Below, piece after piece: positions 8,360 through 13,965 of a DNA stretch of 15,407 bases. A program made the position numbers and the translations under genes. Under the pieces are notes generated by a model. That model was given only the letters and a program-made list of their open reading frames with translations. It made no database searches and was not told the origin of the DNA. The stretch spans positions 1 through 15,407 of the forward strand of contig DATFRR010000106.1 of the NCBI GenBank assembly GCA_035263025.1, given 5' to 3'. Source of the DNA: DASQPR01 sp035263025. Lineage in GTDB: Bacteria; Actinomycetota; Actinomycetes; Mycobacteriales; Micromonosporaceae. Every line of letters begins with the position of its first letter. The first letter of the stretch is position 1.

Positions 8360-8415
8360 CGCGGCCGCCGTCTCGCGGTCGTCGTCTCACAGTCGTCGTC
8401 TCGCGGCCGCCGTCT
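8360..8415. repeat. 14-base tandem repeat, 4 copies (minisatellite)
   Basis: Four head-to-tail 14-base units at 8360-8373, 8374-8387, 8388-8401 and 8402-8415 follow the consensus CGCGGYCGYCGTCT on the plus strand. Units 1 and 4 are identical, and units 2 and 3 differ by a few C/T changes and a CACAG for CGCGG. The period is not a multiple of three, so it is not a coding repeat. It lies about 155 bases upstream of the ndh start, inside the probable operon leader. Confidence 0.85.
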
Positions 8416-8490
8416 CGTGATCCGGCTCGCGCTGTCTGCGACACGAACCGTGGCACCAGGCGCAGTCAGGGTGACATTCGCAAAGATCAC

Positions 8491-8519
8491 ATTACAGATA
8501 ATCCGAGCATTTTTTGGAA
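8491..8519 (-). promoter_or_regulatory. Possible promoter for the ndh operon
   Basis: On the minus strand TGTAAT (8496-8491) matches the TATAAT -10 consensus at five of six positions. With a 17-base spacer, TTCCAA (8519-8514) would be a poor -35 element. The island is clearly more AT-rich than its surroundings and lies upstream of the first gene of the operon, giving a leader of roughly 220 nt. Weak evidence. Confidence 0.3.
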
Positions 8520-8523
8520 AATG
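8508..8523. promoter_or_regulatory. Small AT-rich palindrome, candidate operator
   Basis: CATTTT (8508-8513) and AAAATG (8518-8523) are a perfect inverted repeat with a four-base spacer. It overlaps the putative -35 region of the ndh operon, a plausible place for a regulator. I do not recognise the binding protein. Confidence 0.25.
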
Positions 8524-8574
8524 TCGGGATCACTCTGGATCGGGCGGCTAGCGCGCGAAAGTGCGACTTGACGG

Positions 8575-8598
8575 GCGTCGTCGAAGGTGTGACGACGC
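8575..8598. other. Perfect 8-base inverted repeat
   Basis: GCGTCGTC (8575-8582) and GACGACGC (8591-8598) form a perfect stem with an 8-base loop. It lies between the membrane-protein gene end and the putative ndh promoter, so it could be a second termination hairpin for the upstream gene or a protein-binding site. There is no U-tract on either strand. Confidence 0.4.
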
Positions 8599-8641
8599 TG
8601 TGAGCCATCACGATCGCCTGTGTTGAGTCGCCTCTCCGGCA

Positions 8642-8663
8642 TGTGCGGCGGACGTGCCGCACA
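8642..8663 (-). terminator. Hairpin terminator after the membrane-protein gene
   Basis: TGTGCGGC (8642-8649) and GCCGCACA (8656-8663) form a perfect 8-base GC-rich stem with a 6-base loop, starting 4 bases after the minus-strand TAA at 8668-8670. No U-run follows, which is common for actinobacterial hairpin terminators. Confidence 0.55.
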
Positions 8664-8667
8664 GCGG

Positions 8668-9447
8668 TTATCGCCGGGGGCTTGGAGACGGGGGGCTGGG
8701 CGACGCGGGGCTGGGCGACGCGGGGCTGGGCGCCGGGGGGCTGGGCGCCGGGATACCCGGAGTGGGTCGGCATTTGCTCGGCTCATCATCGCCCGCGACC
8801 ACGTAGTCGCGACAGGTCGTGAAGTGGCTGTTGAACTGGCCGACGACGAATCCGGCGATCGCGACGACTGAAATGATCACAATGACCAGTGCTCGGATCC
8901 GCCGAGCGCGCATCTCGAATAAGCCGGGCGCCATCACGCGGACGAGTGCCCACAACGTCAACGGCACGGTTGCCAGGGTCAGCCAGGTGAGCGTCTGCTC
9001 GATGACGTGTAACGGACCGGTGGATCGGTAGATGGGTGCGATGCCCCGAAGTACGAACCACACCACCGGAATGCACAGCACCACCCGCGTCCACCACCAG
9101 ACGCGCATCTCGCGCCGCAACACGATGGAACCGAGCAACAGCACGGTAGAGACCACGAAGATCTGGAACAGCCGGTAGTAGAACACCGTGTGATACGCGC
9201 CGAGAACGAACGCCAGATCCCAGATAAGCAACGACGCCGCGATCGTGGTCGCGAAGAAGGCGCGATAACCGGTCGGCTGGCCGCCGCGGGTGAAGCCGCG
9301 GAGAATGTCGTCGGCCGCCGAGAAGCGCCGTCGACTCCCCCGCGATCCGCGATCCGGCTCGTCGCCCGGTCCGTGCTCTGGCTCGCCGCCCGGCGGGCTG
9401 TCGTGCTCGCCGCCGGACTCGCTGCCAGGCTGGCTGTCACGAGTCAC
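8668..9447 (-). CDS. Putative five-helix membrane protein with Pro/Ser repeat tail
   Basis: 259-aa protein of unknown function that I cannot place in a named family. Residues 1-60 are hydrophilic and rich in Gly/Ser/Pro/Glu, ending in an Arg-rich patch (RGSRGSRRR). Five hydrophobic segments follow at about 62-84, 93-110, 118-138, 147-170 and 184-204. With a basic, cytoplasmic N-terminus, an odd helix number places the C-terminus outside. The outside segment has two cysteines (C212, C226) that could form a disulfide, then a Pro/Ser/Ala tail of five-residue repeats (about 231-259) resembling a wall-spanning or spacer segment. Start is GTG at 9447 with no strong RBS, so the exact N-terminus is uncertain. 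It is divergent from the lipoprotein gene, and its stop is followed by a hairpin, so it is probably a separate transcription unit from ndh. Confidence 0.8.
   Translation of the reverse strand: MTRDSQPGSESGGEHDSPPGGEPEHGPGDEPDRGSRGSRRRFSAADDILRGFTRGGQPTGYRAFFATTIAASLLIWDLAFVLGAYHTVFYYRLFQIFVVSTVLLLGSIVLRREMRVWWWTRVVLCIPVVWFVLRGIAPIYRSTGPLHVIEQTLTWLTLATVPLTLWALVRVMAPGLFEMRARRIRALVIVIISVVAIAGFVVGQFNSHFTTCRDYVVAGDDEPSKCRPTPGIPAPSPPAPSPASPSPASPSPPSPSPRR
8692..8751 (-). repeat. 15-base tandem repeat (4 copies) in a gene tail
   Basis: Units at 8692-8706, 8707-8721, 8722-8736 and 8737-8751 follow GGGGCTGGGCGMCGS on the plus strand. They are in frame with the minus-strand membrane protein and encode five-residue units of the type APSPP / SPSPA at its C-terminus. 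Confidence 0.85.
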
Positions 9448-9497
9448 GCCGCACCGGCACCCGCATCAGTGGCCCATCACGACGGCGCTCATAACGA

Positions 9498-9516
9498 TGT
9501 CGCCGGATCCGCGACA
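9498..9516. promoter_or_regulatory. Inverted repeat in a divergent intergenic region
   Basis: TGTCGC (9498-9503) and GCGACA (9511-9516) are perfect inverted arms around a 7-base centre. They sit in the 100-base gap between the divergent membrane-protein and lipoprotein genes, so this could be a shared operator. No clear promoter hexamers accompany it. Confidence 0.25.
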
Positions 9517-9547
9517 CCGCGCCCGGCCGCGGCGGTATGAAGAGCCC

Positions 9548-10078
9548 ATGCAGAGCAGCCGACCGCGCGACGAGATTCCACGGCGGAGCCGCTTGCCGCG
9601 CCAACGGTGGCGTGCGGCGATCCCAGTCGCGCTGCTCTGCCTCGGCGCGGCGATCGCCGGTTGCTCGAACAACGGTGGCGGCAATCCGTCGCCGAGTCCC
9701 ACCACCACATCGCCGTCGGTCGCCCCGTCCAGCCCGCAGCCGACCGGGACCGCCGCCGCACTGTGCGACGCGGCGGCGAAGCTCAAGGCGTCGGTACAGA
9801 ACCTCACGTCGCTCGATCCGTCGGCCGGACTGCCGGGTGTGCAGGCCGCCATCGACAACATTCAGGCCAGCCTCAACGAGTTCGCTGCGGCCGCACAGAC
9901 GCAGTTCGCCCCACAGGTCGCCCAGATGCGAAGCGCGCTGGCAAATCTGAAATCTGCGGTGGCGGCGGCGAGCGCCAGCCCCGGTTCCAACAGTGTCGGT
10001 GCGATCACCACCGCCGCAACCGGTGTCCTCGCCGCGTACAACTCGCTGCAGCAGGCGGTCTCGTCGCGCTGCGGCTGA
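9548..10078 (+). CDS. Predicted lipoprotein with helical domain
   Basis: 176-aa secreted lipoprotein of unknown function. An Arg-rich n-region (residues 11-22) is followed by a hydrophobic stretch (AIPVALLCLGAAIAGC) whose IAGC lipobox marks C39 as the acylated residue. Residues 40-66 are an Asn/Ser/Pro/Thr linker. The remaining region (about 68-176) is Ala/Gln/Leu-rich and probably all-helical, bounded by C73 and C175, which could form a disulfide closing a helical bundle. I do not recognise a named domain. The ATG at 9548 is preferred over longer in-frame starts because it puts the signal peptide near the N-terminus; a weak GAAGAG precedes it. Two hairpins follow downstream before the ClC gene, suggesting single-gene transcription. 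Confidence 0.82.
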   Translation: MQSSRPRDEIPRRSRLPRQRWRAAIPVALLCLGAAIAGCSNNGGGNPSPSPTTTSPSVAPSSPQPTGTAAALCDAAAKLKASVQNLTSLDPSAGLPGVQAAIDNIQASLNEFAAAAQTQFAPQVAQMRSALANLKSAVAAASASPGSNSVGAITTAATGVLAAYNSLQQAVSSRCG

Positions 10079-10150
10079 CGGCGCCATCCCCGGCTGGACG
10101 ACGCCGACGTGGACCTCACCTGCCGTCACCGCGACCGCCCCTGATCACGA

Positions 10151-10186
10151 CCCGCGACGCCGCGGGACCGACGGAACAACTCCGTC
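10151..10186 (+). terminator. Two consecutive hairpins after the lipoprotein gene
   Basis: CCCGCG/CGCGGG (10151-10156 with 10161-10166, 4-base loop) and GACGGA/TCCGTC (10170-10175 with 10181-10186, 5-base loop) are perfect 6-base stems separated by 3 bases. They begin 72 bases after the lipoprotein stop and could end its transcript. There is no U-tract, so this is tentative. Confidence 0.35.
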
Positions 10187-10226
10187 AGCGTATCCACTTC
10201 GCCCGGATCTGACATGCTAAGACAGT

Positions 10227-10244
10227 GAACGTACCGTTATGTTC
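10227..10244. promoter_or_regulatory. Imperfect inverted repeat upstream of the ClC gene
   Basis: GAACGTA (10227-10233) and TATGTTC (10238-10244) match as an inverted repeat at 6 of 7 positions with a 4-base spacer. The site is 18 bases before the GTG start of the ClC gene, a position suited to an operator near the transcription start. The regulator is unknown. Confidence 0.25.
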
Positions 10245-10261
10245 CCCGCGTTGTCGCAGCC

Positions 10262-11659
10262 GTGCACGAGTCTGAGGGATCCGGTGCCGGAACCGGCGAT
10301 GCCATCTCGCCGCATTCGGCCGCCGCAAACGCACGCGCCGAGTCGTTCCTTCGCTCGCGACGGTACGTTGTCCTACTGATCCTCGCGGCGCTGCTCGGCG
10401 TACCCATAACCGCGGCGGCGTACGGGTTTCTCCGCCTGACGACGTCGATCCAGGGTTGGGTCTACACGAACCTGCCGCACGGTCTCGGCTTCTCGTCGCA
10501 GCCGGTGTGGTGGCCGATCCTTCCAATGGTGGTCGCCGGTCTCGTCGTCGGCGCGACGGTACGCTACCTGCCCGGCACCGGCGGACACGTACCCGTGGAT
10601 GGGTTACACGTAGGCGGCGTGGCTCCGGGCGCGCAACTGCCCGGCATCGCGATTGCGGCGCTCGCCAGCATCTCGCTCGGCGCGGTCATCGGTCCGGAGG
10701 CGCCGCTGATCGCGCTCGGCGGCGGCGTTGCCGTGTGGGTGGTACGTCTCGTGAAACGCGACCTGCCTCGGCAGGCCGCCGCCGTTATGGCGGCGATGGG
10801 CAGCTTCGCCGCGGTCTCTACGTTGCTCGGCTCGCCGCTCACCGGCGCATTCCTGATCATCGAGGCGTCCGGACTCTCCGGCGCGATCGGGTCCGTCGTG
10901 CTCGTGCCCGGGCTGCTCGGCGCCGGCATCGGCGCGCTCGTCTTCACCGGGCTCGACGCGCTGACCGGGCAGGGCACGTTCTCCTTGGCGATTCCGAACC
11001 TCCCCCACGTGGGCCGCCCGACCATCGCGGAATTCGGCTGGGCGATTGTGATCGGCCTGCTCGCGGCCGCGGCATGTTGGTTGTTGCGCCGTGGCGCGAC
11101 CGCGATCCGCGGCGTGGTGGAACGCTGGACGATACCCGTCACCGGCGCGATCGGTCTCGCCGTCGCCGGGCTCGCCATCGCGTACGTCGAGGCCACCGAC
11201 CATTCGAACGCCGACGTATTGTTCTCCGGCCAGGCGCAGCTGCCGATGCTGATGGAACACGCCGCGGGCTACTCGGTCGGCGCGCTGCTATTGCTCGTCG
11301 CGTGCAAAGGCCTCGCCTACGCGGGCAGCCTCGTCGGTTTCCGCGGCGGCCCGACGTTCCCCGGTATGTTCATCGGCGCGGTCGGCGGCATCGCGATGTC
11401 CCACCTGCCGGGCCTCTCGGTCGTCCCGGCAGCGGCGATGGGCATCGGTGCCATGACGGCCGGCATGCTGCGTCTCCCGTTCACCGCGGTCCTGCTGACG
11501 ACGTTGTTCCTCGGCAGCGACGGCGTACCCGTCATGCCCATCGTCATCGTGGCGGTGGTTGTCGCGCACGTCGTGACGATCCGGCTCACGCCCAAGCCAT
11601 CCGACGACACCGCGTCGAGCTCGGCGCCGGAGCCGCAACCTCACCAGACGTCACCTTGA
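10262..11659 (+). CDS. ClC-family chloride channel/transporter-like membrane protein
   Basis: 465-aa integral membrane protein of the ClC family, which moves chloride or related anions. Visible family regions are GTGGHVPVDGL (105-115, in place of GSGIP), GAVIGPEAPLIALGG (140-154, in place of GREGP, keeping the gating glutamate as E146), AFLIIEASG (196-204), and FRGGPTFPGMFIGA for the GxFxP region. The internal proton glutamate of E. coli ClC (E203) aligns with Ala202, so coupled H+ exchange may be lost; this alignment is by eye. There are many hydrophobic helices, and a short hydrophilic tail rich in Ser/Pro with no CBS domain. Start is GTG at 10262 with no good RBS. The stop is 6 bases from the convergent DUF72 stop. 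Confidence 0.88.
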   Translation: MHESEGSGAGTGDAISPHSAAANARAESFLRSRRYVVLLILAALLGVPITAAAYGFLRLTTSIQGWVYTNLPHGLGFSSQPVWWPILPMVVAGLVVGATVRYLPGTGGHVPVDGLHVGGVAPGAQLPGIAIAALASISLGAVIGPEAPLIALGGGVAVWVVRLVKRDLPRQAAAVMAAMGSFAAVSTLLGSPLTGAFLIIEASGLSGAIGSVVLVPGLLGAGIGALVFTGLDALTGQGTFSLAIPNLPHVGRPTIAEFGWAIVIGLLAAAACWLLRRGATAIRGVVERWTIPVTGAIGLAVAGLAIAYVEATDHSNADVLFSGQAQLPMLMEHAAGYSVGALLLLVACKGLAYAGSLVGFRGGPTFPGMFIGAVGGIAMSHLPGLSVVPAAAMGIGAMTAGMLRLPFTAVLLTTLFLGSDGVPVMPIVIVAVVVAHVVTIRLTPKPSDDTASSSAPEPQPHQTSP

Positions 11660-11665
11660 GAGAAC

Positions 11666-12421
11666 TCATCCGGACGCGCGGCTTACTCCGAGGTCGCGTC
11701 CGCGAGCGAGCGTGGCAAATGCGATCGCATCCCGCACAGCCGCACCGCCGTGGTCGTTGTTGAAGTACACGTACACCTCCTCTCTCCCGAGCGCGAAACC
11801 GCTTGCCACGCGGTCCAGCCAGGACGCCAGCGCCGCGCGACCATAGCTCGGTCTCGGCCGTGCGGCTCCTTCGTGCATGCGCAGATAGCCCCAATCGGTG
11901 GTACGCCACATCGGCGCCACCGGGCGACCACGGCGGTCCGCCCACGACAGCGCGGCGGCACGGCGTTCGAGAACCGATCTGATCTCAGCCGTCCACCACG
12001 ACGCGTGCCGCGGTTCGACGGCGACCCGAACGCCGGCCGGGAACCGGGACAGCGCCGCGTCGAGGAGATCGGCGTCGGCGCGCAGCGTCGGCGGAAGCTG
12101 CAGCAGCACCGGCCCGAGTCGATCCCCGAGCGCCTGGGTACGGTCCCAGAAGCGCGCCACCGGCTCGGCGGGATCCTTGAGCCGCTTGATGTGCGTGAGG
12201 TAGCGGCTCATCTTCACCGCGATGCGGAACCCCGCGGGGGTCCGCGAACGCCACTGGGCGAACGTGTCCCGTTCCGGCAGTCGATAGAACGCGTTGTTCA
12301 CCTCGACGGTTGCGAACCGCTCGGCGTAGTTCTCCAGCCACAGTCGCGCGGGCAGATCGGCCGGATAGACGGCGCCACGCCAGTCGCGGTACTGCCAGCC
12401 GGACGTACCGACAAGGATCAC
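11666..12421 (-). CDS. DUF72 family protein (YecE-like)
   Basis: 251-aa protein of the DUF72/YecE family, a TIM-barrel-like fold without an established activity. Family motifs: GTSGWQYRDWRGAVYP near the start, EVNNAFYRLP, a VKMSRYLTHIKRL stretch, LGPVLLQLPP, DWGYLRMHE and YVYFNNDHGGAAVRDA near the end. The length is typical. The GTG start overlaps the stop of the upstream DinB-like gene in GTGA (12418-12421), so it is translated second in a two-gene operon. It is convergent with the ClC gene, with 6 bases between stops. The family call is firm and the function unknown. Confidence 0.92.
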   Translation of the reverse strand: MILVGTSGWQYRDWRGAVYPADLPARLWLENYAERFATVEVNNAFYRLPERDTFAQWRSRTPAGFRIAVKMSRYLTHIKRLKDPAEPVARFWDRTQALGDRLGPVLLQLPPTLRADADLLDAALSRFPAGVRVAVEPRHASWWTAEIRSVLERRAAALSWADRRGRPVAPMWRTTDWGYLRMHEGAARPRPSYGRAALASWLDRVASGFALGREEVYVYFNNDHGGAAVRDAIAFATLARGRDLGVSRASG

Positions 12422-12921
12422 GGCAGTAGCCCGCGCACGTACGCCGCTTGTCCGACATGCTGCAGGTCGTCGCCGAGCACGCTGATCAGCCGTACGCCGA
12501 GTGTGACCGGCGGCGACCAGTGTTCGTCTACCACCCGGTCCAGCTCGTCGGCGGTCACTCGGTCCAGCAACTCATTGGTACGCCTGGCGACTGTGTCGTA
12601 GTACTCGATCAGTGCGGCCGGGCCGTCCGGTCGGATGCGGTCGACGTCAGCAGCCGAATGGCCGTACCCCGTGTCCATGACGCTGGCCGCGAGCCCGAAT
12701 CGCGGCGCCCAGCGACCGGACACCCACAGCTGTTCGTCGCCGACCAGCTCGGCGACGTGATCGTCCTGGATCCGAGCGAGATGCCAGACGAGCCAGCCGA
12801 TGCTGTTCGCCCCCGGCGCGGGCGTCCACCGAAGCTGCTCCGCGGTCAGACCGTTGACCGCCGACAGGACCAGCGCCGGAAGCCGCCCGAATCCCTCGAT
12901 CAACACGTCGCGCTCGTGCAT
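12418..12921 (-). CDS. DinB_2-superfamily protein (putative metal-dependent enzyme)
   Basis: 167-aa four-helix-bundle protein of the DinB/DUF664-type superfamily, whose members often bind a divalent metal through three histidines and include thiol transferases. Supporting motifs are NSIGWLVWHLARIQDDHVAEL (about 39-59, with H47 and H55) and DDLQHVGQAAYVRGLL near the C-terminus (H155). The typical triad would be H47, a central residue and H155; the exact set is uncertain. The ATG at 12921 is chosen because GAAGGGG lies 6 bases upstream; a longer frame starting 12 codons earlier lacks support. The stop overlaps the DUF72 start. The substrate cannot be told from sequence. Confidence 0.87.
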   Translation of the reverse strand: MHERDVLIEGFGRLPALVLSAVNGLTAEQLRWTPAPGANSIGWLVWHLARIQDDHVAELVGDEQLWVSGRWAPRFGLAASVMDTGYGHSAADVDRIRPDGPAALIEYYDTVARRTNELLDRVTADELDRVVDEHWSPPVTLGVRLISVLGDDLQHVGQAAYVRGLLP

Positions 12922-13024
12922 TCCTGACCCCTTCGTCACCGCGGCTCCGGCGAGCACGCGGTCAGCGTCTGCGAGTTTCGGCTACCAACCGCGCGGTCGG
13001 ACGCCGCGTGATTGTCTGACCACC

Positions 13025-13921
13025 ATGGTGACCCCCGCTGCTGGCGCCGCTGCCGGGAACACTGCTGGGAACACTCCCGGGAACACTGCCGACACCACGG
13101 CGGGCGCCGACCGGCCACTCGCTTACCTACCGGCGGTGCGCCGCGCATGGCGGCTGTGGCGGGCGCACCTCGCGGCGTTCGTTCCGATCGCGGTAGCGAT
13201 CGTCGCTCCGCTACTGATCCTCGCCGAGTTGCTCGACGAATGGGTCGGTACGTCGACGGCCACCGCCGTGGCGATCGCCTCGGTGTTCGGTGTGGCCGCC
13301 GCGGCGTTCGGCGAAGCGCTCTGTGCCGGCATCGCCGAGGACATCCTGCACCACGGCGCGGCGGAGGGCCCTCGACACGAGCGCCTGTCGTTGTGGGCGA
13401 CGGTACGCCGGCTCCCCGTCATCCGGCTGACCGTGCTCGCGGTGATCATCGGCGTCTCGGTCGCGATCGGGGTGCTCCTTCTGCTGCTGCCCGGTCTCGC
13501 GGTCTTCGCTTGGCTGTCGCTCGCTTGCACCGTTGCGCTCGTCGAGGGCCGAGGCGTACGGGACTCCTTGCGGGCCAGCGTTTCGCTCGTGCGGGGGCAC
13601 TTCTGGAAGGTCGCCGCTCTCACCACGACAGCGCTCGTGCCGTCCGCCATCGCGGATCAGGTCGCCGAGGCGCTACATGGCGCGCACCCGCCGATGTGGA
13701 TCGAAATCGTGGTCGACGCGATCCTCGACACGATCGCGATCAGCCTGACCGCGGCAATCATCGTCGTCTTGTACGGCGCCCTAAGCGTGCTGCATCGTGC
13801 CGCGCACACCGGAGCGGACCCACGTCCCGGACCAGAACCCACCGCCGGACCAGAATCCACCGCCGGACCAGAATCCACAGCCGGACCCGAACCCACGGCC
13901 GGGCCGGCCGCGGGTCGATGA
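13025..13921 (+). CDS. Putative multi-helix membrane protein with repeat-rich ends
   Basis: 298-aa membrane protein of unknown function, reminiscent of the glycerophosphodiester phosphodiesterase membrane-domain type (the SLRASVSLVRGHFWKV segment), without certainty. An N-terminal GNTA/GNTP repeat (residues 11-22) precedes a cytoplasmic-looking segment (RRAWRLWRAH). Hydrophobic segments lie at about 50-70, 80-103, 132-156, 158-174, 196-211 and 227-256. The tail (about 263-298) is a repeat of PESTAGP-like units. The ATG at 13025 is chosen as the first methionine of the unit after the DinB gene; the RBS is weak and a GTG follows directly. The DUF1295 gene begins 44 bases downstream in the same direction, so cotranscription is possible. 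Confidence 0.8.
   Translation: MVTPAAGAAAGNTAGNTPGNTADTTAGADRPLAYLPAVRRAWRLWRAHLAAFVPIAVAIVAPLLILAELLDEWVGTSTATAVAIASVFGVAAAAFGEALCAGIAEDILHHGAAEGPRHERLSLWATVRRLPVIRLTVLAVIIGVSVAIGVLLLLLPGLAVFAWLSLACTVALVEGRGVRDSLRASVSLVRGHFWKVAALTTTALVPSAIADQVAEALHGAHPPMWIEIVVDAILDTIAISLTAAIIVVLYGALSVLHRAAHTGADPRPGPEPTAGPESTAGPESTAGPEPTAGPAAGR
13055..13090 (+). repeat. 12-base tandem repeat (3 copies) in a gene start
   Basis: GGGAACACTGCT, GGGAACACTCCC and GGGAACACTGCC follow head to tail at 13055-13066, 13067-13078 and 13079-13090. They encode GNTA, GNTP and GNTA near the N-terminus of the membrane protein. Confidence 0.8.
13835..13906 (+). repeat. 18-base tandem repeat (4 copies) in a gene tail
   Basis: Units at 13835-13852, 13853-13870, 13871-13888 and 13889-13906 follow GAAYCCACMGCCGGACCA with changes concentrated in the last unit. 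They encode six-residue E-P/S-T-A-G-P units at the C-terminus of the membrane protein. A related 12-base direct repeat, GCGGGTCGATGA, spans the stop codon and the gap after it (13910-13921 and 13925-13936). Confidence 0.85.
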
Positions 13922-13965
13922 CGCGCGGGTCGATGATGGCCGCGGCGCCCGGTTAGAGTGCGCTC

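Larger units (their letters stand above)
8261..8667. other. 407-base intergenic region upstream of the ndh operon
   Basis: No convincing gene is present. Going down the minus strand from 8667 it holds a hairpin just after the membrane-protein stop (8642-8663), a second hairpin (8575-8598), an AT-rich island (about 8480-8525) that stands out from the GC-rich surroundings and contains a small palindrome and a promoter-like hexamer, and a tandem 14-base repeat (8360-8415) in what would be the ndh leader. The small open frames crossing it are Arg/Thr-rich and driven by the repeat. Confidence 0.7.

Noticed and set aside
8360..8415. Tandem repeats considered as a CRISPR array
   Set aside because: Units are 14 bases with no unique spacers and no cas genes nearby; this is a simple minisatellite.
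8257..8490. A 77-codon minus-strand frame whose TGA overlaps the ndh ATG, like a leader peptide gene
   Set aside because: Much of it is translated from the 14-base repeat, whose period shifts the frame, giving Arg/Thr-rich low-complexity protein. There is no clear RBS, so the overlap is probably chance.
8470..8500. A CRP-like TGTGA...TCAC site near the ndh promoter
   Set aside because: The half-sites are about 12 bases apart rather than 6, so they do not match the known operator spacing.
8487..8789. A minus-strand frame encoding repeated RRPAP units
   Set aside because: It is an alternative frame of the 15-base repeat in the membrane-protein tail; that frame has no other protein-like content.
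10456..11763. A 435-codon plus-strand frame overlapping the ClC gene
   Set aside because: It is extremely Arg-rich, a frame-shifted shadow of the ClC gene, which has clear motifs and helices.
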